Shown: one piece after another, positions 24,383 to 37,430 of the stretch
Numbering within the stretch: position 1 is the stretch's first letter
Layout: each line of letters starts with the position of its first letter
Assembly (NCBI GenBank): GCA_947179155.2
Contig: OX359287.1
Location: forward strand, 3,957,501-4,021,500
Source: Hedera helix
Taxonomy: Eukaryota > Streptophyta > Magnoliopsida > Apiales > Araliaceae
Direction of reading: 5' to 3'
DNA length: 64,000 nt
Notes under the pieces: generated by a model
Told to the model about the DNA's origin: nothing
Database searches by the model: none
Seen by the model: the letters and a program-made list of their open reading frames with translations, nothing else
Made by a program: the position numbers and the translations under genes

Positions 24383-27300
24383 TGTGATGACCCCAAAACC
24401 CAGGCTCATTTAACCCCGAATCTGGTCCGCCAAAAGTAACCTCAATCCTGAGTTTAACTAACAATAGCACAACCTTCAATATCTCATGCATAAAATTACA
24501 ACCATAATATGATTGTTTAAATAGAGTTATTTAAAATTTTAACATAATCCTGTCTCAGAATCGCAATCTTTAAATTCTATTACAACTTTGAGAACATAAG
24601 TATAATGACCTCAACATACCATCCTACCATCCTCACACATAAAGGACAACATCTGAAAATGATATAAAATAATCTATACATGTCCTTTCAACATTTAGGT
24701 TTGCTAATCTATAGCACAATAAAATATAAATTTTATCACATGTATTACACAAAAAGTAGTTTATTCTCTCGCAGGGTTTGACAATAAAAGCACCTACGCT
24801 TCGATCTTGTTAACTCGGTAGTCAATCTTCATCTTGGCCTCTCCCAGAATAATCGATTTCCTCAAGCTTTTCTGTAATGTTTTGTTTTAAGCAAGGGTGA
24901 GCACGACGGCTCAACAAGTCTAACAGTTTCACATAACACGTAATCGCATTTCATCATGCTTCATGCATCTTATGCTTTGCAGTGAATACATATCTTATGC
25001 ATATCATGTTTTGCATTAAATCTATGCTTCTTGCTTTTAGGCATGTCATTTATCAAACTAAACTAGTTTTTCATAAAAACCAATATTGAGCTCATTAGTC
25101 TCATTTCTCATATCTACTAGAACAAGTCACTCATAACCTTTCTAGATTAATATTAATCACACGTGAATCTATACATACTTCATTTAAAGCCATTTTTGTT
25201 TAATTGAAGTATTTACCAACCAAACTAGTTTTATAAAATCAAAACGTAGTTCTTACATCTCATTTGACACTAACATGCTATATATTACTCAAAGCACATA
25301 ATACCATTACTTCGACACTTTTAATATCAATGTTTAGAAATACAATTTCTCTTAGGCATTTTATCGAGCAAATTATGTGCACACATTAACTTATCTCAAC
25401 TCTTGATCTTAAATGGTTGATTATGCATAGAATGTGATAACACCTATCTATACTCATTACATATGTCAAAACATATAGATAAACATCAAAATATAGCATC
25501 ACCCAAAATCTTAATTCAATAGAATTATAAAACTCATTTTCGCAATTTCTTTAACAAAACACTATTTTCGTTTTTACCGTAACTCCTTCGTTACATGTCC
25601 GTTTTTGTTCTTTCTTATGTCAAATTAAACCTTACTCAGTGTACTACAACCTCATAAAGGCCTTAAAGTCAGACACTTATCCATTTAAAACAGATTTTGC
25701 AATTACTTCAACTAGTCCAGAAAATTTCATTTCCTGGATAGCTTTCATAAACAATTTATTTCGGACATGATCCGTTCAATAAAATGGCACAATCCCACAA
25801 GTCTAGCTAGAAAACTTCCATATCTACAACTTTACAGTTTTAAGTTTCTTCAAATTCCAAACACAGGAATTTATATGAATTTTGCAAAGTCAAAAATTGT
25901 AGCTTTTTTTCACTTTCCAGCAGACTACATTTACTTCAGACCAACCTTACTAAAACAGACACTGCGATAAATCTACAAGGAGTTTTTGAGTGAATATACT
26001 TTCAAAATGTAGCTTACTTCCATACCTTTCTTTTGATATAAGACTCACTTTCTAATTCATTATACCCAAAAATAACTTTTACAAAATTAGTGTTCATTTA
26101 CTCAAAACCTACAAATTTTATTCTTCAAAATTTCTTTTCATTTCATTTTCTTTCTTGAATCCTCTTGTTTGATTCTTGATAATCAAAGATTAAACCATCA
26201 TAAACAAGATTAAGCATTATCTACTACCCTAGATCTCATAAAACATATCATCTACCCATGAAAATTAAAGAGTATACAAAGTTTATGAATTACTTTTTTC
26301 TAGCTTTTGTTCTTCTTCTTCTTCCATGGCTTGCTCCATGTTAGCTTCTTCTTCCCTTTCTCTTTCACCTTCCTGTAGCCTCTTCTTCTCTCTCTATTTT
26401 CTGCTGAAAATGGATGCTAGCTACAAGTGAGTTTGGTCAAAAGGGTGGGAGTAGACAAAATAATTGATGAAATTAATCAAAGGAGCAAAACCATGTGCTC
26501 CTCAAACCCCTCCCCAAAACCGCACATCTCTTCTTCCTCATTTCAGCAATTAGTTGGCCCACATGTCAAAAAAAATATTTATATAATATTTCTTTTGGGT
26601 CTTACTTTAATTATTTGACCCGCTCTTTGACTTTCGGACCCGAAAAGTCTAATTTTCAATGTTACAGTTGTTTTCTACTAATTTCGACGTCCTCGTTGTC
26701 ATGATCACGTCCATTTTATCAAATTCATTTATGAACCCCAAGTTTGACTTTTCACTTTGACTAAAAAGTCAAACCGACACTAAATTTTACTCATGGCTCT
26801 TAATTACTAATTTCGATGTTCTCGATTCAACGATGAAGTCCGTTTTTCAAAATTCATCTCCAAACTCACATTTTGACGGTTTATCATAAAAGTCAACCGT
26901 TGAATTTGACCAAGAAGTCAATCACTACACCATATCGTGTTAACAGTCTGTACTAACTAAATTCGATGTTCCCGTCCCAGCGGAACCGTTTGCATCTCAA
27001 AATTCATCTTCAACCTCGAAGTTTAACTTTTTAATATAAAAAGTCAAACAGTTGACTTTGACCAAAAAAGTCAACCACGACATAAAAATAGTGTTTATGT
27101 CTATTCTTACTAAATTTGTTGTTCTAAACTCAATATTCCAGCCTGTGTCTCAAATTCCATATTAAAATCCAACTTGAGCTTTTGACTTCTTTTCTTTTCT
27201 TTAATTAAACTTTCTATTTAAGGAAAGTTTCTTAAATTTACCATTTATGAAAAGTTTCTAATCTCTTTTAGTCCAATAAATTCATCGAACTTTAAAAGTA

Positions 27301-27530
27301 TTATATTACCTTATTATTAATATACCTCCAAGTATACACATAATCAAATTCTAGATTTTAAAATTTAAATACCTCCAATCACTTACATTTAAATCCTAAC
27401 ACAATATTAGGGTCAAATGTTTACTCCTTTCTACACCTTTTATTTCTCTAAATCTAGGTTTTAAACTCCAACCTTTATTTCAACATCAAGATCTTATTTA
27501 AAAATCTTGTGAAATATCCGGAATATTACA
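24383..27530 (-). mobile_element. Solo LTR L inside the gag of element B
   Basis: 3148 bp. Minus-strand start TGTAATATTCCGGATATTTC and end GGGTTTTGGGGTCATCACA. Flanks AATTA (24378-24382) and AATTC (27531-27535) form a TSD with one mismatch. No coding region. A TATA-like ATTATATAAATA lies near 26570-26588 on the minus strand, and a tandem array with GTCAA/TTGAC motifs lies upstream of it. Confidence 0.7.
26678..27140 (-). repeat. W-box-rich tandem repeats in LTR L
   Basis: Four diverged units of about 130-150 bp begin near 26678, 26806, 26956 and 27106, each starting ACTAA(A/T)TTCG(A/T)-like. Units contain AAAAGTCAAAC, TTGACTTTGACC and similar, so TTGAC/GTCAA cores occur repeatedly. The array is upstream of the presumed minus-strand TATA, in the U3 position. 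Confidence 0.7.
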
Positions 27531-27690
27531 AATTCAGCTACTCAGGTTATTCCCGAGGAAGTCCATTTCTTCTAAAAATAACTAATCCAGTTAGCATATT
27601 CCAATTCAAGTAGTATTGCTACTGTTTGAACTTTCATCAAATTCTAAACCATAATTGCTTTGTGGTTCCTTTCATTCTATTCTGAAAACA

Positions 27691-28122
27691 TGGCTGGTAC
27701 TTTGTAGCTTTTGCAGCAAGATTTTCTCAATTACTGAGAGTATACTAATGAGAGATTACAACATATTGATGAGAAAATGGATCACTTCATGGAAGGCATG
27801 AATAAGTTATTAAGGAAAAGGAACTTTGATGATGGTGAGAGGTTTGAGAATCCTTTTGGGGGTAATAATAGAGGCAAGAGACCAGTACACTTGGGACAGA
27901 GAAGTGACAGATTTTTTTTAGGGACCCTATACATGCTGAACAGGAAAGGGTTAGGAAATAGGAAGAGGATGATGCCTACTGGAGGAGGAGGAATCCTACT
28001 AAGGAAACTGGTGAAAAAGAGAAAGAACTGAGACATCTAAAGTTGGTGTTCCCTTTATTCACAAATGGAGAAGATGTTAAGAGTTGGATACAAGATTGTG
28101 AAGAATATTTTAACACATATGG
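27691..28122 (+). pseudogene. Gag N-terminal part of element A
   Basis: Begins MAGTL followed by a stop, then a charged region with EKMDHFMEGMNKLLRKRNFD (27770-27830), a glycine/arginine-rich segment, and in another frame LKLVFPLFTNGEDVKSWIQD and CEEYFNTYG, as in Ty3 gag (the D-xxxWI-xCExYF motif). Interrupted at 28122 by solo LTR C; gag resumes at 32957. Confidence 0.65.
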
Positions 28123-28582
28123 TGTGACACCCCCAAATCGGGCCTACACCATGCAATATGAGTCGCTAAAAATACAAACAACAACTATTACAATACAGTA
28201 CTTAAAAAATACATAACTAAGTGTTCACTAATATTGTCACACTATTTTATAATATGTGAAGACTACTACAACTATCACTTGGATCTTCACTCCATTCTCC
28301 GACTAGTCCTAGCTACTCTCGCATCTCATGTTGAAGAACAATGGAATAAAAAGGATGATCTCAAATAGCCCAGTAAAGAATAACATGACTAAGATAATGA
28401 TGAGTAAATTATTATTAGCATTCAACAGTTGAGTTCTTGATAGAATATAATAGACAATAATTTTTAGATCAATAAAAACAGCGAAATGAACAATCCATTA
28501 TAAGAATCGTGTAGATTATAATGTCCATCAACTTTTCTTTTTCAGAAAAATCATCAACAACTTTTATTATCTGAAACACCAC

Positions 28583-30781
28583 TGTCGACGCCGGGTTTTC
28601 GTTTCCTTTTTTTTAATAATTACCCTTTCCAATTTTAGCCTTTGCACTTAAGATGAGATTTTGAAAAGGGTCAGCTTGAGTGTTGACGGGGTTTGAAAGA
28701 TTGATTTTATGATGAGCCAATTGACTAGAATCGCCAGTTGGTATATTTGAAATGGATGTACCAACTCATCCGATTTTTATTTTCGTAATTGCTGGCTCAT
28801 GTATGACTCCGAATTAATTGGTCTGCGAACCGAGATTCATAGAGTTCAGGGGCTTGCTTAAGCGAGGGGAAGGTGTTAGGCACCCCCCCGACTTTCATGA
28901 AAACACGATTACCGCAATCTTGATGTTTTCCTATCCTTTTAAAATCCTAAAACGTGTGTGTGTGTGTGTGTGCCTAAATGTGATGGAAAAAAGCCGTTCT
29001 GATTCTTTTTGTAGAAAACGCGTTTTTATCTTAGAAAGCGTTTTTAGAATATCTTTTGACCCAAATGACAAGACTTTGTTTTATAATAAAGATTGATTTT
29101 AATTTTGAAAACTATGAGATTTTATTAAGTGTCGTTTTTAGAAAACAAGAGTTTTTAAACTTTCGTCAAATAGGAATCGAGATTATACATTGCCTTTTAA
29201 TAGTAAAGTCAAATAATATGAAGGCAACTTCTAGGAGCTCTTTAACCCTATGCACAAAGTTTAATGAAAACATTTATCTATTTTTACAAAACCATTTTTT
29301 GATGTTTAAAAAAAATGCTTGTAGCCTTCTCGTCAAACAGGAATCGACATCCATTAAAACTCTTAACTTTAAACATCGTGATTCTAATACCCTAATTTGA
29401 TCACTTTTAGAAAATCTTTGTCATTTGCTTTATTTTTTGAAATCGTTTTTTTGTGTCGGGACTATCCATGGGCATGTGAGCCGTCTAAATAACCCCAAAC
29501 ACCCACAATCACGTACTTCACTATTACGGGGCCTTAAACCCGACATTGATTCGATGTCGTTTTAAGGCCCGATATTTACATATGTACAAAAATGGCTTAT
29601 TGCCGTGACTACATACACCAAAATTTGTCCATCTTCGGGATTTGATCACGAGGATCTCATCCCTAGGCTCACAATCCCCAAAATCACAACATAACCATAC
29701 AACGGAAAGCTTAACAACACTAGACTTGTTACTATACCACAAGAACCAAAAGTTGCAAGCCCAACAATATGAACTATCCATTAACACAATGAACTACATA
29801 TTACCGTACGGATATCATCGGGACATTAGGTGGAAATTTCGTTCTGATGGAACCCTCACTAATAATCCCTAATCCACGGATCCTCATTGATATACCAAAA
29901 TATTACATCCAAACAACTCAACAACAAAAGATTACGATAATGAAATAAGCTAAAACTTAAAGGAAAACACCATTTTTTCACCTTGCAATACGCCAATAAA
30001 CGCTTTATATTTCACTATCGAGCAAATAACACGAGAATACCTAAGTATTTGTGCAAGAAAAACTAATTTCTCACTATATTTGGTGTAACCCGAGCCTCTC
30101 TCTCTCTAAACTCGCCTTCTTTCTCTCCCTCTCTCTCTTTTCATAAAATTGCTTCTCTTCTTTTCTCGGCAGATCAAAAATGGCGTTATATAGGTGACTG
30201 AGAGCAGCCACAGGTGCATCTGCAGCTGGCCGCAGATGCATCTGTGGCTGCCTGCTGTAGCCGTCTGCACCGAATCCTCGGCTACCGTGTTGTCTCCTCG
30301 AGCCATAAAAGAGCCCACTTGTCGTTGGCCGCAGATGCATCTGCGGCTAGCCTGTTTATTTTTCTCGATTTTCATTTTACACAGTCTAAAAATATCATTT
30401 TTTGCTGTATTATTTCGGAAGGATGTTACTTGATATAGAAGCTGCTCTTCGTGCTTGGCTTCCAGGGGCGCTGCCCCCTTACACCCCAGCCAGCTCACCG
30501 GCGAGCTGGGCAGCCGCTCGCTCACCGGGGAGCGAGACCCCCGACTACCGTAAACGTAGTGGCCATTTGTCGTCTTTGGTGATCCAAACAGGTTTTTCTG
30601 GATCAGCTGTTTGTCTTGTCTCAAGTAAACTGATGCTCGTTGTTCGTTGTGGCGGCTTTGACCGTAAGTTGTTATGGTGGCTTCGTGTTGGGGTCCACCT
30701 TCCTTTTCGCATGTCGGGTAAAGTAATGATTTTGCCCTCCTGTCAGAGTTAGTATAAAAGTGCAAAATTTGAGTGTCTACA
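28583..30781 (-). mobile_element. Solo LTR H nested in solo LTR C
   Basis: 2199 bp, plus-strand ends TGTCGACGCCGGGTTTTCG and TTTGAGTGTCTACA, with an exact TSD ACCAC (28578-28582 and 30782-30786). Reads on the minus strand (start TGTAGACACTCAAATTTTGC) with TATA-like CTATATAACG at 30193-30184 and a GA-rich leader. A 226-codon minus frame at 30106-30786 is considered chance. Confidence 0.8.
30203..30349. repeat. Palindromic CAGATGCATCTG motifs in LTR H
   Basis: CCGCAGATGCATCTGCGG, a perfect 18-bp palindrome, lies near 30331-30348. Near-copies GGTGCATCTGCAG and CCGCAGATGCATCTGTGG lie at about 30207-30247. They sit just upstream of the minus-strand TATA. Confidence 0.8.
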
Positions 30782-31368
30782 ACCACTGGTCATGATCATG
30801 CTAAACAGCAGTTCTTCTTTATTCCAGGCCAAAGAGAACATTCACCACGTTCCCTAAAAGACAATCAAAAATTATATCATCTTTGCCCCAGGCCAAAGAC
30901 ATTCACCAATCATATCATTTGTGTCTCAGGTCATAAATATTCATCAATTATATTATCTTTGTACCTAGGACAAAGATATTCATAACAACTTGATTATTGA
31001 TTATTAGAATAAATAACAGTGATATAATGATGAACAAAAAAATATGATAAATAGTATATATCAAAATTTTACAATTTTACTTTGTCCAGAGTTAAATAAT
31101 GTCCAAATTATCAACATGATATGGAGTCAAATTTAAAAATAATATTCACGATCCATAGTTCAAAGATAACGGTTAAAGTTCAATAGAAAGGTTTGGGTAA
31201 ATAGGAATGTTCACGTGAAATGATATTAAATGAAACACAAACTATTAAGGAACATGTACTCATTTCAGGAAGTGTTACCGAACAATACTTACCATAGTAA
31301 GTTTAAAAGTATGAAAGAAAATGATATCCCTTATCTTAACACTTGACTGAATATTGATTAAAATCAAC

Positions 31369-31375
<7 letters not shown>

Positions 31376-31444
<69 letters not shown>
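31376..31444. repeat. (TA)n microsatellite
   Basis: About 69 bp of pure TA in solo LTR C. Confidence 0.97.
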
Positions 31445-31450
<6 letters not shown>

Positions 31451-31879
31451 TTAGTAACTACCATATATAAATTTCATGGTGTATAACAACTCATATAAAA
31501 TCATCATAAGTGATTTGATAGAATACAATAAAATAACTTCAATATAGTTTTTAAAAGAAAATAATATTTTAAAATAAAATCTTCCAAATAAAGCATTTCA
31601 AAATAAATCTTCTAAATGAAGAATCATAAACACCTTGTGATGTGTGTGGTTACTTAACTAACTTTTATGAAAATACTTACTTGAACAGTACTTGTACTCT
31701 TACAGATGTTCACAAATACATACGATAGCTTAAGCACACTCAGAGATAACTTACACAAAGTAATATTTAGAGAGCGACAGAAAGAATAAGTAAGGAAGTT
31801 ATGAAAACTCCTTATGTTTAGGCCTATAGTTATAGCCAAAATTTAACCAACATCAACCACACATCAATTATCACACTTA

Positions 31880-32345
31880 ATAATTATTTATATTATTAAT
31901 CCATTATACACATCTTTTTAATATATTATTCATCCATTATTTACATCTTTTTAATATATTATTCATCCATTATTTACATCTTTATCATTAATTTATATTA
32001 TTCATCCATTATTCATATCTTTTTAATATATTATTTGCCCATTATTTACTTCTTTATCTTTAATTTATATTATTTATTTATCATTCACACTTATTTAATT
32101 ATTCATTTATTCATAATGTTTCACACCTATTCATCCATTATTGACAATGATTTACACATATTCATCCATTATTGATTAATTATTTATAATAATTTACACA
32201 TATTCATCCATTATTGATTAATTATTCATAATGATTTACACATATTCATTGATTAATTATTCATAATGATTTACACATGTTCATCCATTATTGAATAATT
32301 ATTCATAATGATTTACACATATTAATCAATTATTCATTAATTACT
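31880..32345. repeat. Tandem repeats upstream of the LTR C TATA box
   Basis: Repeated ATTCATCCATTATTTACATC units (about 37 bp, 31905-31985), then TTTACACATATTCATCC units with ATTGATTAATTATTCATAAT (about 46-50 bp, 32140-32345). Confidence 0.8.
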
Positions 32346-32956
32346 TTTAATCTATACCATTCATCAATTATTTTTATATCTCATTATTGTGAATGCAGAA
32401 AATTAAAAAAAAATGAAAGAACACACTACTGTGACAATTATTAATTCATTAATATGAAATAATGTACAATAGATATGATGAAGATTTTTGATTCAATAAT
32501 ATGAAATAATGTGCATTTGCTACTGTGACAATTATTGGTTCAATAAAGTTAAATACTGTGTAATGACAATTATTAATGAAATACTATGCAATAACATCTT
32601 TATCAGTTCAATAATATGAAACACTATGCAATGTCATGTTCTACTGATTAATATCATGTACTATTATTCTTTTATCACCGGTTACTGTAACAGTGATAAT
32701 ACTGTTGATAAATTTTATTTAAAAAGGTTACTGTTGTCGTTTTCTACATCCGATAATATTCCGTTGTGAGGTTTATCAATAATTGGTTATTTCTACATCG
32801 TAGTACAAATATTCTCTGAAAAAATGAATATTCTTCGATAAAATATAATTTGCATAAAATATTATTAACTTTCACTTTTAACAATTTAATACCTTACTAT
32901 TTCAGAATAATATAAAGAAAATTTTTATTTTATTTTGTAAAAGTCGGGGCTTTACA

Positions 32957-33610
32957 TAAGGAATTCATTCTCACAGAAGAATTGTCATAGCTGGAATGCA
33001 TCTTCATAGTCCTCCAAAGTATTGGTATAAAGCATATGCAAGTGGTAGAGAAGAACTGAATTGGAAATAATTTGTCAGAGACTTTATTATCATATTTACT
33101 GAGGCAGGAGTAGAGAACATCTATGAGCAGTTCAAACTATTGAAGCAATCTGCTATTGTGCATGCATACTATGATGAGTATGAAAGGTATATAAGGGGAA
33201 GCTGCTTGAGAAACTACCATTCTTGACTGAGGAGTTCTTTGTAGGCAACTTTGTAGGTGGATTGAAAAAAGAAACCAAAAAATGGTGAAATTACTTGACC
33301 CGAACACATTATCCCAGGCCTTCAAGCAAGCCAAGTTCTATGAACAACTAGTTTTCAAACTTGCCAGCAACTCCCAACAATCAAGATTACAACCCAGTTC
33401 CTTTAGCAACCAGTATCCCAGCCATAAGAAGGACCTTATTGCTCCACCTCTAACCAAGGCTCCTATACTCACTTACCGAAAAAATAACTGTAATAATCCT
33501 AAACCTATCACTGCTACTCAAAGGGATGAAATAAAAGCTAAGGGACTATGTTTTCTACCGTGATGAAAAATACACCCTAGGACATCAATATAAGGCCCCC
33601 AAGAACTTTA
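32957..33610 (+). pseudogene. Gag C-terminal part of element A
   Basis: Resumes gag after solo LTR C: HRRIVIAGMHLHSPPKYWYK then an in-frame stop, TEAGVENIYEQFKLLKQSA and YYDEYER. A later segment around 33520-33600 (AKGLCF, then a frameshift, then DEKYTLGHQYK) is a decayed CCHC zinc knuckle in which the last Cys is replaced by Tyr. Confidence 0.7.
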
Positions 33611-33789
33611 TGATTAATTGTGAAGATGTTTTAGAGTGCAAGGACCCTTAAGAGCCTGCAGAATATATTGGACCACCACTATATGATGAGAAGCCTAAGC
33701 ATACTCTACTAGAAGAAGGTGGAAAAATTGATGGAAAGGCCACCCTGTGTAACTTACAACTTCAAAATGAAACCGGTTAGGAACAAATT

Positions 33790-34209
33790 TTGGTACTTGA
33801 AAGGGAAAAAGGAGAAAAGTTGTTACTAATGCTAATTGATAGAGTTAGTTTCTTGAACTTCCTAAATGAGGATACTACTAAGTCCCTAAACTATCTTATG
33901 CAAGTCATAGAACCAGTTACCATCAGCCTTCCTAATGGAGAAAAATTTCTTAACAAAGCATGGTGTCCTAAGTTCACCTGGAAATTTGGTACCTACAGTT
34001 TATGCACACATATGTGGATCATTAAGTTGCAGCATTATGATGCTATTTTGGGAACTACCCAGCTTAAGCGGCTAGGAGAAATACACATGGACTACAATAA
34101 TCACGTCCTCGACTTTATGCAGCAAGGAATGAGAGTGCAAATACAAGGAAGGACTAATGTCATAAGATATACAAAACTTAATTATTTAACCATAGCACAA
34201 CTAGCTTAG
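33790..34209 (+). pseudogene. Protease remnant of element A
   Basis: 139 codons matching the retropepsin-like region of chromovirus polyproteins: LIDRVSFLNFLNEDT, then LPNGEKFL and YDAILGTTQLKRLG. The usual D-S-G catalytic segment (LIDSGS) reads LIDRVS here, so the active site is lost. Immediately downstream the sequence passes to the region just before integrase; reverse transcriptase and RNase H are absent. Confidence 0.7.
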
Positions 34210-34299
34210 ATGTCACAGATAATTGAGAGCTATAAAGGTGACAACAATGTTTCTCAAGTAACAGTGGAACTAAAAACCTAAAAAATAGGTCCAAATGAA

Positions 34300-34876
34300 T
34301 TTGAGTTGATCTATGGATTATTAAAGTATAAAGGAAGATGGGTAATAAGATTTCAAGGAGAACTTAGAAGGCATCTGTTTGAAGAACTTCATGAAAAGGG
34401 GGTAGGGGGCCATTCAGGGGTGAGAGCCACTTTCAAAAGGATAGTGCAGTATTTTTATTGGGTAGGAATGAAGAATGATATTACTAGATAGGTGGCAGAA
34501 TGTCCTATATGTCAGTTCTCCAAGCCTGAACATGTGAAAAAACCTAGATTGCTTCAACCATTACTCATTCCTAATCAACCCTGGAGGGACATAGCTATGG
34601 ATTTTATTAGTGGCCTACCTAACTTAAGTGGCTATGAAGTTATATGGGTTGTCACTAATAGATATAGTAGGAGTTCACATTTTTTACCACTCAACCACCC
34701 AGTCTCTGCAAAGGCATTGTCACTATTATTTTTTGAGAACATCTTTAGACTCCATGGCATTCCTAGCTCGATTGTAAGTGACATGGATCCTTTATTTCTA
34801 AGTGATTTCTGGCATACCCTGTTTAAACTGGCAGGGACAAGACTACATATCAGTACTTCTTATCATCCCCAAAGTG
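34300..34876 (+). pseudogene. Integrase zinc-binding and catalytic core remnant of element A
   Basis: HEKGVGGHSGVRATFKRI and CPICQFSKPEHVKKP give the HHCC-type zinc region. AMDFISGLPNLSGYEVIWVV carries the first catalytic Asp and SDMDPLF the second. One stop (34489-34491) separates the two halves. The frame is cut by a CACTA transposon at 34877 just before the catalytic Glu region, which resumes at 36670. Confidence 0.85.
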
Positions 34877-34879
34877 GTG

Positions 34880-36666
34880 CACTAGTACAAAATAGTAAAT
34901 ATATAACACCTAAAAAACGTTACAATTTTCCCCCCAGAAACGTCAATGTTAAGGGTGTCATCTATTTGACACATTTATACAAAGTTTTAAAAACGTTGTA
35001 ATTTATCACGTAACACAACGTTTTTTAACTAAAAAATGTTATAAATTTGGTTTAAATAAATATTAAGATGCTTGAAAACGTTGTAGATGGTATGACTCCA
35101 CAACTTTTTTTGGTTTAAAATGGTTGTAGTTCACCCATATTTGAAAATACATACACAGTAGTGGTGCACCTGCAATGTTGTACTTGTAGAACTGCTACTA
35201 TTAATGCAATGATATATAGCTAAAAAAAAACTCTAAATTCTCATTTAAAGCCAAAAATGTATTAACCATTCTCAGTTTCAAAATAAATCCAATAATACCA
35301 TACGTTTACAGTTTCAAATTACTACATCTACAAAATATACCAACTATCTACAAAATATACCAAATTAACTGTGGTGCACTACTACCTAATCATGTGTAAA
35401 AAAGCATGCCTAGTTGTATAAAATGTTAAAACATTATGCTGATGACTTTTTACAAACTTTACAAGTTATATATATCAATATCCTTATAAAAAATACTTGA
35501 ATTGAACTTAATAATTAAGTTTATTACTCCTATTTTACAACTTAAAGTAGAATTAATGTGAGGTATAGTGTGGATATTAGGTGTGTATATCATTGCTTTA
35601 CTCTAGTTTACTAGCACATAAATAAGAAAATAAAATAAAATCAAGTCAAGACGAAAAATCCCATTTTAAACAGGACAAAATATAAAAAACTGAGTATCAT
35701 TATTAGTACAATACAAGATAAATACATTCAGTCAAAAACTATAACCCCTTGAAACCTAAAAAAGAGAACTACTTATTGGAGTAAAAATTGAATCAAGACA
35801 ACATAAGAAATAATTCAACAGCTCAACAAACAGGAAGGCAACTCATCACTCTTAGACATTTAAACAAACACTTTATAGGCAACATCCGAAAACACAAATA
35901 ACTTTGTGCAAAACCCCGTCAAAACCATCACAACTTTAAAGGATGAAATAGAAAAAGAAAAAAATAAGAATGATGAAGAAGCAAATTAGTTACCTTAGTC
36001 GATATTGAAATTGAGACGACAACCACGTACCCATGCGGTGTATATATATGGCCAAAATTAGTGGCTGAGGAAGAAAAAGAAGAAGATTACAAGATGATTA
36101 AAATGAGTCATGGAAAAATTAAAACCCTAACTTTTATTTCCATACCTGAGCGAAAAATCTGGGGTAGAGGCAACAATTAACATTCTCTTGCCCATAGTTT
36201 CGTGATTTCGAGTCTAGATTGAGCGCGGAGGGATGAGCGCGAAGGGAAGAGAGCTAAGTTAAGGATGAGTAAGGTAGATGAGTTCAATCAGGGATGAGAG
36301 AGAGCTGCTTCACTTGTAAGGATGAGTGAGGTAAATGATTTCTTTAATTTGGATCGAAGAAGTTTTTCTTTAATTGTTATGAAATTTGTTCATTTAATAA
36401 TCAAAAACTATATATGCTCCGTGTTTTAATTTCAAGTTTTCACTCTCGCGCGGTTTTTTCAAGCTCTGTGTTTTTTAAATAGATAATGTTTTCCTTAAGA
36501 AAACATTATAACTTTAAAACCAAATATTGTCCCTTATAAATACATAACGTTTTTGCATATGTATCTATAGCGTTTTTCGAAAAAACATTATGAAAAAAAA
36601 CACCACAACGTTTTTTATAAAAACTTTATTGTTTAAGTGTTATCTTTTTACTGTTTTGTAGTAGTG
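34880..36666. mobile_element. Non-autonomous CACTA (En/Spm-like) transposon in the integrase of element A
   Basis: 1787 bp. Ends CACTAGTACAAAA and, inverted, CACTACTACAAAAC, the hallmark of plant CACTA elements. A 3-bp TSD is visible as GTG (34877-34879) and ATG (36667-36669), one mismatch, and the integrase frame joins across it. Subterminal AACGTT-type repeats occur at both ends (34914, 34990, 35020, 35074; 36546, 36569, 36607). No transposase is encoded. Confidence 0.9.
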
Positions 36667-36669
36667 ATG

Positions 36670-37430
36670 GGAGCACTGAAAGGATAAATCAATGCATGGA
36701 ACAGTACTTCAGGAGAATGTGCAGTCACTCACCAAAACAATGGAGTTCATGGTTACCTATGGCAGAGTGATGGTTCAATACTACCTACCATACTTCTCTA
36801 CAGACCACCACTTATAAGATCCTCTATGGACATAACCCTGCACACTTGAATCTCCCTCCAAAACTTAATACTAGTATTGCATCAGTTGAAGAAATTCTTG
36901 AAGACAGACAACAACAATTGGAAATCTTATAGGAAAATTTAGCCAAAGCCCAGCAAAGGATCAAAAGTCAAGCTGATAAGGGAAGAACTGAAATTGCTTT
37001 TGAAGTAAGGGAAATGGTATATCTGAAGCTGCAACCTTATATGCAAAATTCAGTTTCAATAAGGAAGCTAGCCCCAAAATTTTATGGGCCTTTTAAAATT
37101 TTAGAAAAGTATGGGACTGTAGCATATAAACTAAAGCTACCTATTACTTCAAGAATCCATCCTACCTTACATGTCTCACAATTAAAGAAGCATCTGGGAA
37201 CAGTTCAAGTCAATAGTCAGTTGCCAAAAGTAAACCAGGAAGGACAGTTTGATGTTGGGTCACTCAGAACTCTAAAGCAAAGGAAGATTTACAAGTGAAT
37301 CAAGGTTATATATCAACAACTGGTACAATGAAAATATTGCAGCATTGAGGAGGCAATCTGGGAAGATGAAAATCCCCTTAGACTTCACTATCTAGAATTA
37401 AAGCTACCTTCATGAGGACATGAAAGCTAT
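36670..37430 (+). pseudogene. Integrase C-terminus and chromodomain-like end of element A
   Basis: Continues with TERINQCMEQYFRRM, containing the catalytic Glu region, then YKILYGHNPAHL. At 37014-37298 it reads LAPKFYGPFKILEKYGTVAY and SRIHPTLHVSQLKKHLG, the chromovirus GPF/Y region. A short degenerate end, QQLVQ then SIEEAIWEDE (37310-37375), resembles the end of a chromodomain. Stops are present. Confidence 0.75.

Larger units (their letters stand above)
28123..32956 (-). mobile_element. Solo LTR C inside the gag of element A, itself interrupted by H
   Basis: Plus-strand ends TGTGACACCCCCAAATCGG and GTCGGGGCTTTACA. Flanks TATGG (28118-28122) and TAAGG (32957-32961) are a TSD with one mismatch, and the gag frame joins across the gap. 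Without H it is about 2.6 kb. The region 30782-30990 is homologous in inverse orientation to 53521-53710 of LTR I, so C and I are one family. A minus-strand TATA-like GGCTATAACTATAGGCC lies at 31837-31821. Confidence 0.8.

Noticed and set aside
30106..30786. 226-codon minus-strand frame, the longest after the calmodulin-binding protein gene
   Set aside because: Lies wholly inside solo LTR H, has no recognisable domain, and overlaps palindromic repeats and a GA-rich leader; chance frame in a less AT-rich LTR.
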